Source: Polynucleobacter meluiroseus
GTDB taxonomy: Bacteria; Bacteroidota; Bacteroidia; Flavobacteriales_D; Crocinitomicaceae
Length of the DNA: 6,566 nt
Direction of reading: 5' to 3'
Assembly: GCA_943328715.2 (NCBI GenBank)
Contig: CALQBB020000050.1
Span: 1-6,566, forward strand
The position numbers were made by a program, and so were the translations under genes. This document shows, in pieces, positions 1 to 5,987 of the stretch. How positions within the stretch are numbered: position 1 is the stretch's first letter; the number at the start of each line of letters is the position of its first letter. The notes beneath the pieces are model-generated. The model searched no databases. It was not told the origin of the DNA and worked only from the letters and a program-made list of their open reading frames with translations.

Positions 1-1503
1 AGCATACAATTCAACTCCACTTACGTCGTTTTTCGCCAAAAGCGTTTTCATATCGGTAATTCCTATGATGAGTGGTCCGATACGCGTTGCTAAACCATAT
101 TTCATTCCACTGTATTGATTCATAGAAATAGGCATGTAAACACCGAAATATGGACTGTCAAAACTAGGAGTGATGGAGAACTGGTTCGCCGTTTTCACTT
201 TGGTATCCTTTCCTTGCGGGATTACATTCACCATGGAGGTAGCGTTGATGTAGAATCCTTTCCAAATCTGATAGTCGAATTGAAAACTTACCGCAGTTGG
301 CGTACGCATTCTAAACGTTTGAGATGGATCTTGAAGGGATACCCATTCTTGGTTTCCAGCTGCAGTGGATTGGTTGATAAGGCTATCGATAACGCCATCA
401 AATCCTTCCAAATTAGTTGCAGTATTAAACGTTTGTAGGTTAAATAAATTTGAAGTGTTGACTGCGAAATTGCGGCTTAACCCACCTTTAGTGAATTTCA
501 TACTTCCCATATCTACAATGGAAAATCCAGCGCGTAATTTGTATTTATTTTCATCTCGACGCCATAAATTTGTTTCGCCGTCCATGTCGTATTTGAATTT
601 CGCATAGTTTGGACGCCATTCGTATACAGCTCCGATATCCAATCCAAATCCTAATTTCGACGATGGATCGATAAGGTCTGAAAAAGTTGGGTTGCTCCCA
701 GCCATTCCGTTATTAATAATTCCATTAATGTTGTTGGAGTAACCGTAATCAAAGGTTCCAGTTAAATATTGTGAGGTATCTTCATTAACTAAATTATAGG
801 AGAAGTCATCTGTGTGCACATACGCGGCTGCGTGTCCGAGTAGCGCTTTTGGAGCGATTCCTATTTTCAAGAAATGTTCCTCGTTATCGATTAAAACTTG
901 TGAATAGTTGAATCCAACTTCCGACCAAGTCATGTAGTTTACGTTGAATAATTGTTCGTTGTAAACGGCATTCCATAAACTTGGGTGTTCTAAGCCATCT
1001 TCTGCTAACACAGCTAATTTCGGATCCATGTTATCTACATTGACGATGGTTCTATTTCGAACATTAAAGCCAATTGCTGTTTTCTCGTTGATATGGAACA
1101 TCGTGTTCAACAGATCCACTTGAAAATTGATGTTCGCTCCAAGTGTTTTCGTGGAGGTTTCATCGTAGTTGTGCACCACGAAACGATCAATAAAACTAGA
1201 ATCTGGTTTAGACCAAGCATTTAGAATGTTTGGATCTGAAAATGACTTGTACCAGCCGTATCCATTTCCACCTTGCGCAGCACGCATGGCATTTGCATCG
1301 AAGTATCCAAAATTTTGGTAAACATTCATGTTGGTCCCGAACAACAACATATCAAATTTATATCTTCCATCAACGAAGCTTGCGGGATTCACTTGATTTC
1401 CAATAACACCGGCATAGTTACTAGATCCAAGTCCGAGGTAGCTCTGTGCGTGAAATTTTGCTTGAACAGCAAATAGGGATAGGCAGATGAGTAGTTTTTT
1501 CAT
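1..1503 (-). CDS. DUF5723 family secreted/outer membrane protein, 3' end cut by window edge
   Basis: The frame is open for 501 codons from ATG at 1503-1501 to the left edge, with no stop, so the C-terminus is missing. Residues 1-19 form a signal peptide: MKK, a hydrophobic core rich in Leu, and a likely cleavage after Ala19 (FHA|QSYLG). The mature start reads LGLGSSNYAGVIGNQVNPAS, which I recognise as the N-terminus of DUF5723 proteins. These are secreted Bacteroidota proteins predicted to form an outer membrane beta-barrel. The rest fits a barrel, with alternating strands rich in aromatics and Gly (FGLDIGAVYEWRP, KLRAGFSIVDMG, YGLATRIGPLIIGITDM). The last visible segment resembles the family's final strands, so I infer that only a short tail is missing. 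Its ATG lies 3 bases after the stop of the upstream frame, which points to cotranscription with the propeller gene. The molecular function of the family is unknown to me. The family call is from memory of its motifs; the reading frame itself is certain. Confidence 0.85.
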   Translation of the reverse strand, partial: MKKLLICLSLFAVQAKFHAQSYLGLGSSNYAGVIGNQVNPASFVDGRYKFDMLLFGTNMNVYQNFGYFDANAMRAAQGGNGYGWYKSFSDPNILNAWSKPDSSFIDRFVVHNYDETSTKTLGANINFQVDLLNTMFHINEKTAIGFNVRNRTIVNVDNMDPKLAVLAEDGLEHPSLWNAVYNEQLFNVNYMTWSEVGFNYSQVLIDNEEHFLKIGIAPKALLGHAAAYVHTDDFSYNLVNEDTSQYLTGTFDYGYSNNINGIINNGMAGSNPTFSDLIDPSSKLGFGLDIGAVYEWRPNYAKFKYDMDGETNLWRRDENKYKLRAGFSIVDMGSMKFTKGGLSRNFAVNTSNLFNLQTFNTATNLEGFDGVIDSLINQSTAAGNQEWVSLQDPSQTFRMRTPTAVSFQFDYQIWKGFYINATSMVNVIPQGKDTKVKTANQFSITPSFDSPYFGVYMPISMNQYSGMKYGLATRIGPLIIGITDMKTLLAKNDVSGVELYA

Positions 1504-1506
1504 AGT

Positions 1507-2097
1507 TTATTGCTTGGTATATTGGATGAGGTAGGAACCTAAGAACGTTGTGATGGAATAGGCGTTGGCCCCGAAAGGACTTACCTGTACTTTCATTTCA
1601 CCATGGCGTTCATTTTGGTCACTAGCGCGTCCGAGTTGGTCAAATATATACAATTCATTTTCAAGGGCATCAAGAACACAAAGGATGGGAGTTCCATTTT
1701 TTGATTTTTGGATACTTAACCCACTTATTTCTTGTGCGGAAATCGTTTTTTCCCAAATAATTTTTCCGTTTTGATACGCATACAATTCTTTTCCGCGAGA
1801 TAAAATAATCGTTAACTCCTTGTTTAGCAGATAAGACCCGAGCAGTTTAACGTTGCTTTTTGTAGAAAATTGTGTTGGCTTGCCATTTTTGATCATCGTT
1901 AGGCTTGCATTTCGCACGGAAGTTGGGATCAAATCCACTCCTGTATTGACGAGGTAATACGTACTATCGATGTTCAATTTGCTCAGCGTTTTGCGCTTTT
2001 CTAGGTCAATCGTGTAGTACATTGTTGAGGTGAGCACGCCGAGTATCGGTTTTTTCGCTTGGGTGGTCACAGCGATTTGTTTTATCGTTCCATTCAC
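1507..2097 (-). CDS. C-terminal half of a split beta-propeller protein (196 residues, GTG start if independent)
   Basis: This frame would begin at GTG (2097-2095), whose last three bases with the next A form GTGA with the TGA stop of the upstream gene, a 4-base overlap. It ends with TAA at 1509-1507. It has no signal peptide or membrane segment. Its sequence is a run of beta-propeller-like blades of about 40 residues: KPILGVLTSTMYYTIDL (16-32), ELTIILSRGKELYAYQNGKI (94-113), TPILCVLDALENELYIFDQL (136-155). It ends with SITTFLGSYLIQYTKQ (181-196), which looks like the closing strand of a propeller. The blades continue the pattern of the 526-residue upstream protein, and the first residues complete its interrupted blade. 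I therefore read it as the C-terminal part of one ancestral protein, now in the -1 frame. As a separate polypeptide it should stay in the cytoplasm while its partner is exported, which makes independent function doubtful. Alternatives are a coupled two-subunit protein or a pseudogene fragment. Confidence 0.75.
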   Translation of the reverse strand: MNGTIKQIAVTTQAKKPILGVLTSTMYYTIDLEKRKTLSKLNIDSTYYLVNTGVDLIPTSVRNASLTMIKNGKPTQFSTKSNVKLLGSYLLNKELTIILSRGKELYAYQNGKIIWEKTISAQEISGLSIQKSKNGTPILCVLDALENELYIFDQLGRASDQNERHGEMKVQVSPFGANAYSITTFLGSYLIQYTKQ

Positions 2098-2130
2098 TTG
2101 GAGGGTTTGATGAGTGTCCCTTTGTCGCTA
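2094..2130 (-). other. frame junction between the two propeller halves (-1 offset)
   Basis: On the minus strand the upstream frame stops with TGA at 2096-2094. The downstream frame, one base back, is closed on its 5' side by TAG at 2130-2128. Any switch between frames must therefore occur in these 37 bases. Restoring one base joins GTLIK to VNGTIKQIAV. The distance from the blade's Gly to the next Ile is then 13 residues, the same as in the preceding blade (GRLVFRMNSQNDI). The interval contains short runs (AAAGGG, AAACCC) where a single base could have been lost. No canonical X XXY YYZ slippery heptamer is in frame. The coordinates and the stops are read directly; the joining is inference. 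Confidence 0.7.
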
Positions 2131-3674
2131 AGTAATTGAACACTTTTATCCGAATTTGCTACCACAAACTCCATTTTGTTTTTGGCGAAATAAGCGCTTG
2201 GAGTGATGTCGTTTTGTGAGTTCATGCGAAAAACAAGACGTCCAGTTTTATCGAAGAGTTGGGTTTCTGTCGCGAATTGCACAGAAACATACGATTGACC
2301 CATGTCGATGAGGTGCATGGAAAGGACCTCTTGCGGACATGGTTTCTCCCATTTTTTCAAACCATTTATGTATCCAACGAGCATGTGGTTTTCTGTGAGC
2401 GCAATGACATTGCCACGTTCTGGAAATGCCGCGAAGTCGATCACACGCACACCTGGATTCATCACGAAGTAATCTTTGATTTTCTGATTTTCTTTACGGT
2501 CAACGATATCAATGATGCGACAGCTCGTTTCCAACATCTTTTTCCCGTAGACGCTCACTGCTTTCTGCTTCGATTTGGAAACTTGCCGAAAGGCTACTTT
2601 TTTTGGCAGGTTTCCATACACCTGAGCAATTTTCCTTTCATCTTGAGAAAGGGTATTGGATAATTCTGCTTCAGAAAGGACGAAGTCCAGGAATTCTTTC
2701 GAACTTGAAACTACTGCAAATCCATCCATCAAGGCGATGTGTAAGGAAGGTTTTTGCGAACTGCTGTCTTCGAATTCCTCAAGCAACTTCGCAAAGCGCA
2801 GGTGCTTGTGTTCTGCACCAAGTTCATTTATTCCTTCCACTTGAAGATACTCATTTAGAATATCAATTGGACTGTAGTCTTCTTGGTAATCAAAAATGGC
2901 TGCAGAGCGCTTGTCTTTGGTCACAAAAACAACGCCGTTAGAGATCATTTGTTTTGAAAAGACAGAATGAGCAAAAACAGGATCCATCTTTGCCAAGTAT
3001 GATCGTTCATAAAAGCAATAACTATCGATATTGGACGGAACTACATGTGCGAAAATGCGTCTGTCATCAATTTCGTTTATGGCGTTCTTTCCGATGGCGC
3101 TTTTGGTATACGTGTAAATACGGCCCTTTTTTAGGTACATGTCGCTCACTCGTTCACCTTGATGGTCTTTAGAAAGAACAACACGACTCAAGCTTGCTTT
3201 TGTGTCTAGATGAAAAACATGTTCATTTGGATCAGCAAGTTCACCATCGTAAATTAACAGTTGGTTCCCTTTAAAAATCCCGTGGAGTTTACCGTATTCA
3301 AATGAATTTAACTTCCCTAGTTCGAAAGGGAACAAACCGTTTTTAAAAAGTTCTTGAATTTCTTTTTTTGACCACGAGCTTCTTTTTTCCAAAAGGAAAT
3401 GTACTTTTTTTGCACTAAAAATGTAGGAGCATGGTTCGTTCATCCGAATGGAAATGGATGAGTATAGCGCTTGGTTCAGAGATAAAGTTTGAATGTTATG
3501 ATCATCCCAGTTTACCTCATTGGGTTGATGGATAGCCCAAATCGCTCCATCGGAATGGTGAAAGTATGTTCTGAAATCATGGGTATTTTCTTTTTGGAGT
3601 AGGTCATAGGACACAAAACTAATCCAAGTAAGTATGAACAAGCCAAAAATGGCAAGAAGCAAACGTTTCATCAT
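2094..3674 (-). CDS. membrane-anchored or exported beta-propeller protein, N-terminal part (526 residues)
   Basis: Translation starts at one of two consecutive ATGs (3674 or 3671) and stops at TGA 2096-2094. Residues 3-23 (KRLLLAIFGLFILTWISFVSY) form an uncleaved anchor or signal peptide, and the protein has no other membrane segment, so the bulk should lie outside the cytoplasm. Residues about 30-400 are a mixed alpha/beta domain that I cannot assign firmly; it recalls DUF3352-like proteins of Bacteroidota. From about 415 it turns into repeated propeller blades: NVIALTENHMLVGYINGLKK (422-441), YVSVQFATETQLFDKTGRLV (462-481) and MEFVVANSDKSVQLLSDKGT (501-520). The frame then stops six residues later, inside the third blade. 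Homologues I recall with this architecture carry the whole propeller in one chain, so the gene appears truncated, with the missing part in the adjacent -1 frame. It lies 78 bases after rnhB. No Shine-Dalgarno sequence is visible, as usual for the phylum. Function unknown. Confidence 0.85.
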   Translation of the reverse strand: MMKRLLLAIFGLFILTWISFVSYDLLQKENTHDFRTYFHHSDGAIWAIHQPNEVNWDDHNIQTLSLNQALYSSISIRMNEPCSYIFSAKKVHFLLEKRSSWSKKEIQELFKNGLFPFELGKLNSFEYGKLHGIFKGNQLLIYDGELADPNEHVFHLDTKASLSRVVLSKDHQGERVSDMYLKKGRIYTYTKSAIGKNAINEIDDRRIFAHVVPSNIDSYCFYERSYLAKMDPVFAHSVFSKQMISNGVVFVTKDKRSAAIFDYQEDYSPIDILNEYLQVEGINELGAEHKHLRFAKLLEEFEDSSSQKPSLHIALMDGFAVVSSSKEFLDFVLSEAELSNTLSQDERKIAQVYGNLPKKVAFRQVSKSKQKAVSVYGKKMLETSCRIIDIVDRKENQKIKDYFVMNPGVRVIDFAAFPERGNVIALTENHMLVGYINGLKKWEKPCPQEVLSMHLIDMGQSYVSVQFATETQLFDKTGRLVFRMNSQNDITPSAYFAKNKMEFVVANSDKSVQLLSDKGTLIKPSK

Positions 3675-3688
3675 TTCACGTATTTATT

Positions 3689-3696
3689 CAAAATTA
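3689..3696 (-). promoter_or_regulatory. possible Bacteroidota -7 element (TAATTTTG) before the propeller gene
   Basis: The minus strand reads TAATTTTG, a match to the Bacteroidota -7 consensus TAnnTTTG, 14 bases before the first ATG at 3674. It overlaps a 6-bp inverted repeat (ATTCAA at 3686-3691 and TTGAAT at 3699-3704 on the plus strand, 7-base spacer). No TTG-type -33 element stands at a normal distance upstream, so the promoter is doubtful. The 78-base gap to rnhB allows either a separate promoter or readthrough. Confidence 0.25.
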
Positions 3697-3752
3697 GCTT
3701 GAATTTACGGTGCTCTGAATGCGTTTAGCGATTTAAATTAACAAGGGAATGT

Positions 3753-4364
3753 TTACTCGAATAAAACAAGTTGACTTTTGTCGGGAAGTAGGCGAAAAGT
3801 CATGCGGTGATGCGGACTTGGACCATGTTCGGCGATGGCTGAACGATGATCAGTAGTCGGATATCCTTTGTTTTTTTTCCATTGGTAAACAGGAAATTCT
3901 TCATGTAATTGCTCCATGATTTCATCTCTTTTTGTTTTTGCCAAAATCGATGCTGCGGCAATGGATTGGTATTTTCCATCACCTTTTATGATGCATGCGT
4001 GTGGAATGTTGGGATAAGCTTTGAAGCGATTGCCATCGATGAGCAAAAATTCGGGTTGAACGGTTAATTGGTCCACGGCACGATGCATGGCTAAAAAACT
4101 TGCATTGAGAATGTTGATTTCGTCAATTTCTTCGTGGGTCACAATCCCGATGGCGTAGGCAATGGCTTCACTCATGATTTGATCTCGGAGAAGCAACCTA
4201 TTTTTCTCGTTGATTTGCTTTGAGTCGTTTAGTGCGGCGATTGGTTTTGCGGGGTCTAATACCACGGCAGCGGCAACAACGGGCCCACTTAAACAACCGC
4301 GACCTGCCTCATCGCAGCCACCTTCTATTCGTCCGAGTTCAAAGTATGCTAATAAATTTGCCAT
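3753..4364 (-). CDS. rnhB: ribonuclease HII
   Basis: This cytoplasmic endonuclease cuts the RNA strand of RNA/DNA hybrids and removes single ribonucleotides misincorporated into DNA. The 203-residue product has the normal length of bacterial type 2 RNase H and all its hallmarks. [13 protein letters not shown] (17-29) supplies catalytic Asp18 and Glu19 and the GRG substrate-sensing motif. NDSKQ follows at 46-50. LLIDGNRF (107-114) supplies Asp110, and [22 protein letters not shown] (126-147) supplies Asp129. [20 protein letters not shown] (165-184) is the conserved C-terminal segment. I chose ATG at 4364-4362; an in-frame TTG three codons upstream (4373) is possible but [23 protein letters not shown] fits the usual N-terminus better. 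The stop is TAA at 3755-3753. The gene is divergent from the small secreted-protein gene at 4424 and precedes the propeller gene on the same strand by 78 bases. Nothing suggests loss of activity. Confidence 0.97.
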   Translation of the reverse strand: MANLLAYFELGRIEGGCDEAGRGCLSGPVVAAAVVLDPAKPIAALNDSKQINEKNRLLLRDQIMSEAIAYAIGIVTHEEIDEINILNASFLAMHRAVDQLTVQPEFLLIDGNRFKAYPNIPHACIIKGDGKYQSIAAASILAKTKRDEIMEQLHEEFPVYQWKKNKGYPTTDHRSAIAEHGPSPHHRMTFRLLPDKSQLVLFE

Positions 4365-4378
4365 TGGATTCAAAATTG

Positions 4379-4390
4379 CAAAATATTTTG
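4379..4390. repeat. perfect 12-bp palindrome CAAAATATTTTG in the divergent intergenic region
   Basis: The two 6-base arms are exact reverse complements with no spacer. The palindrome is 15 bases from the rnhB ATG and 33 bases from the ATG of the plus-strand gene, near the middle of the 59-bp divergent gap. Its position suits an operator or overlapping promoter parts serving both directions. It is AT-rich, so chance is a fair explanation. Confidence 0.4.
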
Positions 4391-4398
4391 TAGATTAG
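4391..4398 (+). promoter_or_regulatory. weak candidate -7 element (TAGATTAG) for the plus-strand pair
   Basis: TAGATTAG differs from TAnnTTTG at one of the six fixed positions and is 25 bases before the ATG at 4424, a reasonable distance for a -7 element plus a short leader. TTG triplets at 4376-4378 and 4364-4366 are the only nearby -33 candidates, and neither has good spacing (12 and 24 bases). A promoter must lie in this short gap or inside rnhB; this is the best site I can see. Confidence 0.2.
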
Positions 4399-4423
4399 CG
4401 ATACGATATTAAACCATCTCGCT

Positions 4424-4795
4424 ATGAAACATGTACTTTTTGGAATCCTTTTCTTTTTAACGGGTTCAATTTCTTTCGCTCAAACAGCAAACACGGCTAA
4501 TTGTCCATCATCTAAAAATTTGAAAGAAGGAGTTATTTCCGGAAAAATCGAGGTGACATTACCTAGTCAATTGACTCCAGAAGACGTAGCGAGTTATGCA
4601 AAGTATTACGAGCCGTTTTTCTTTGTTGATTTTAACTCAAAAAATCACGTTGCAACGTTTCAAATGGTTTCTAACACACCTGAATCACGTCGAGTGATTT
4701 TACGTTTTTTATCTGCGAATCAAATTCAAACGGTTTTGGTTGATGGAAAATCATACCAACTAGCAGACTTCTATCAAAATTTCCTTGAAAAATGA
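4424..4795 (+). CDS. small secreted protein of unknown function
   Basis: The 123-residue product starts at ATG 4424 with a clear signal peptide, MKHVLFGILFFLTGSISFAQ, probably cut after Ala19 (SFA|Q). The mature chain is about 104 residues with a single cysteine, Cys27. From residue 39 the sequence alternates as strand (GKIEVTL), helix (TPEDVASYAKYY), strand or hairpin (PFFFVDFNSKNHVATFQMV), helix (ESRRVILRFLSA) and strand (IQTVLVDGKSYQL). That order resembles a small ferredoxin-like beta-alpha-beta-beta-alpha-beta fold such as heavy-metal-associated domains, but the metal-binding CxxC is absent. I do not recognise the family, and the fold is only a guess. Its TGA stop overlaps the ATG of the DUF4920 lipoprotein gene (ATGA, 4792-4795), so the two are almost certainly cotranscribed and translationally coupled, and both products are exported. 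Confidence 0.8.
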   Translation: MKHVLFGILFFLTGSISFAQTANTANCPSSKNLKEGVISGKIEVTLPSQLTPEDVASYAKYYEPFFFVDFNSKNHVATFQMVSNTPESRRVILRFLSANQIQTVLVDGKSYQLADFYQNFLEK

Positions 4796-5277
4796 GAAGG
4801 TATTTCGCATCGATTTTAAGCATTGGATTAATACTTCAAAGTTGTGGAACAGAGAAGGAAGCGTTCAAGCATTATGGACCTACAGCGGTTGATAGTGCTA
4901 AGGCGATTTCCATGGATGAAATGGTAAAACAATTCAACCAGAATCCACAACAAGACACCTTCACGTTTTCAGCTCCCATTGTGAATGTTTGTCAAAGTGC
5001 AGGCTGTTGGGTGAATGTGAAAAAATCAGATGGTGATTTACTTCGTATTCGATTTAAGGATCATTTTGGCATTCCACCGAAAACGGAGACAGGTAACGTG
5101 GCCTATTTTCATGGAACAGCTTATTACGACACGATTTCCGTTCAACTTCAAAAACATTTCTTGGAGGATGGCAATGCACCACAATCTGAAATTGACAAGA
5201 TTGTTGCTCCAAAAATTGAATTGAATTTTCTAGCAGACGGAGTGCTAATTCCTACGGCTTCTTCAAAACAAAAATAA
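4792..5277 (+). CDS. DUF4920 domain lipoprotein
   Basis: The 161-residue product begins with MRRYFASILSIGLILQSC, a lipoprotein signal with lipobox LQSC and lipidated Cys18. It should be anchored in the inner or outer membrane facing the periplasm or surface. The domain from about residue 57 shows the DUF4920 pattern: a strand leading to VCQSAGCWVNV (66-76) with cysteines 67 and 72 before Trp73, then LLRIRFKDHFGIP (83-95), a strand with GTAYYDT (108-114), QLQKHFLEDGNAPQSEIDKI (118-137), and ELNFLADGVLI (143-153) near the C-terminus. The fold is likely a small OB-like beta-barrel. The paired cysteines with adjacent Trp suggest redox or metal chemistry, but the function of the family is not known to me. 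The ATG overlaps the upstream stop (ATGA), and there is no separate Shine-Dalgarno. The last 26 bases overlap, tail to tail, the minus-strand small membrane protein gene. Confidence 0.88.
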   Translation: MRRYFASILSIGLILQSCGTEKEAFKHYGPTAVDSAKAISMDEMVKQFNQNPQQDTFTFSAPIVNVCQSAGCWVNVKKSDGDLLRIRFKDHFGIPPKTETGNVAYFHGTAYYDTISVQLQKHFLEDGNAPQSEIDKIVAPKIELNFLADGVLIPTASSKQK

Positions 5278-5413
5278 CTGCGAGAATAGATACGAGATGA
5301 ACCAATAGTTCTATCCACCAATTTGGAGATAGAAAGATGGCCATCATGTTGGCTGGGATTAATAAAATCGCCAACAAATGAAATCTTCCCTGAAGTTTTT
5401 TATCTGAAATCAT
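5252..5413 (-). CDS. small two-helix membrane protein (53 residues)
   Basis: This short frame starts at ATG 5413-5411 and ends at TAG 5254-5252. It encodes a basic N-terminus (MISDKKLQGR), a hydrophobic helix at 11-29 (FHLLAILLIPANMMAIFLS), a short turn with PNWW (30-33), and a second helix at 34-50 (IELLVHLVSILAVIFVL) ending in KKP. This is a clean two-helix membrane hairpin, unlikely for a chance antisense frame. It fills what would otherwise be a 122-base gap. The start overlaps the last 14 bases of the cyclo-ligase gene, suggesting coupled translation, and its end overlaps the DUF4920 gene by 26 bases tail to tail. An in-frame ATG at 5470 would give 72 residues but a much longer overlap with the cyclo-ligase gene, so I prefer 5413. 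I do not recognise a family or function. Confidence 0.6.
   Translation of the reverse strand: MISDKKLQGRFHLLAILLIPANMMAIFLSPNWWIELLVHLVSILAVIFVLKKP
5309..5334. repeat. inverted repeat 32 bases after the DUF4920 stop
   Basis: TTCTATC (5309-5315) is the exact reverse complement of GATAGAA (5328-5334). Inside it, CCA (5318-5320) can pair with TGG (5324-5326) around a 3-base loop, giving a broken hairpin. It follows the end of the plus-strand operon and could slow transcription or protect the mRNA end. No T-run follows it on the plus strand, so it is not an ordinary intrinsic terminator. On the minus strand it lies within the SPNWWIELL coding part of the small membrane protein. Confidence 0.25.
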
Positions 5414-5966
5414 ATTTCTTTGATGGTGTAAAGCACATATGTAGTGCGATATCGTTTGGATGTAGGTCATCTACATTCTTGAATTCGTCGAATAGGTGTA
5501 AGCCAATAAACAGACATTCCGGCTTGCAGCGCTTCAATAAGCGGTCATAGAATCCTTTTCCATAGCCAACACGAAGTCCTTTGTTGTCAAGTCCTAATAG
5601 TGGTACAAAAACGACGTCTAGTTGTTCTGCTTGGATTTCTGTTCCACTTGTAGGTTCTGGAATACCAAAGTCGTTTAATTTTAATTGATGTGCTGATTCG
5701 TATACAAATAGGCTCATGCTGAGATCGGAGAAATCGGATTTCGCTACGACTGGGCGTCCACCTTGTTGAAGGATATTCTCTAGCAGTTTATACGTATTGA
5801 TTTCTTTCTGGCGTTCGATCGGTAAAAACAAGCTAACGTATTTGTCCTTAAACGAAAAAGAATCCCTCACAAGTGCGGTGACTTGTGATGAGATTCTTTC
5901 TAATTCGTTTGGACTTAGTCCCGATCTTTTTTCCTTGTAAAAGGATCTGATTTCCGATTTGAGCAT
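5400..5966 (-). CDS. ygfA: 5-formyltetrahydrofolate cyclo-ligase (MTHF synthetase)
   Basis: This cytoplasmic enzyme uses ATP to convert 5-formyltetrahydrofolate to 5,10-methenyltetrahydrofolate, returning a storage and inhibitory folate to one-carbon metabolism. The product is 188 residues from ATG 5966-5964, the usual size. The N-terminal helix MLKSEIRSFYKEKRSGLSP fits the family's K...R pattern. SLFLPIERQKEINTYKLL (45-62) and FGIPEPTSG (100-108) are typical. LDVVFVPLLGLDNKGLRVG and GYGKGFYDRLL (134-144) form the signature GxRxGxGxGxYDR nucleotide and folate site. LHPNDIALHMCFTP (168-181) is the conserved C-terminal segment. A TTG directly before the ATG could extend it by one residue; I prefer ATG. 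The gene follows the PpiD-like gene by about 21 bases and overlaps the small membrane protein gene by 14, so the three likely share a transcript. No Shine-Dalgarno is visible. Fau is another name for the E. coli counterpart. Confidence 0.95.
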   Translation of the reverse strand: MLKSEIRSFYKEKRSGLSPNELERISSQVTALVRDSFSFKDKYVSLFLPIERQKEINTYKLLENILQQGGRPVVAKSDFSDLSMSLFVYESAHQLKLNDFGIPEPTSGTEIQAEQLDVVFVPLLGLDNKGLRVGYGKGFYDRLLKRCKPECLFIGLHLFDEFKNVDDLHPNDIALHMCFTPSKKYDFR

Positions 5967-5987
5967 CAAAAAATCAATAAGGGGAGA

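Noticed and set aside
2094..2130. A canonical -1 programmed frameshift site at the propeller junction.
   Set aside because: No heptamer of the form X XXY YYZ is in the upstream frame within the 37-base interval, and I see no strong downstream stem-loop. Frameshifting cannot be ruled out, but the sequence does not argue for the classical mechanism.
2259..2663. Open plus-strand frame of 134 codons opposite the propeller gene, with others at 115-438, 1273-1476, 1565-1774, 2603-2941 and 2954-3172.
   Set aside because: All lie antisense to well-supported coding regions, have low-complexity or odd compositions with no recognisable domain, and no promoter or gene context of their own.
3675..3752. 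Intrinsic terminator after rnhB.
   Set aside because: The gap contains only a 6-bp AT-rich inverted repeat and an 8-bp ATTTAAAT palindrome, with no stable stem or T-run.
4365..4373. TTG start three codons upstream for ribonuclease HII.
   Set aside because: The ATG at 4364 gives the usual N-terminus and length for the family, and the three added residues have no support.
5336..5345. Perfect 10-bp palindrome GATGGCCATC.
   Set aside because: It lies inside the small membrane protein coding region, has no loop and is short enough to be chance.
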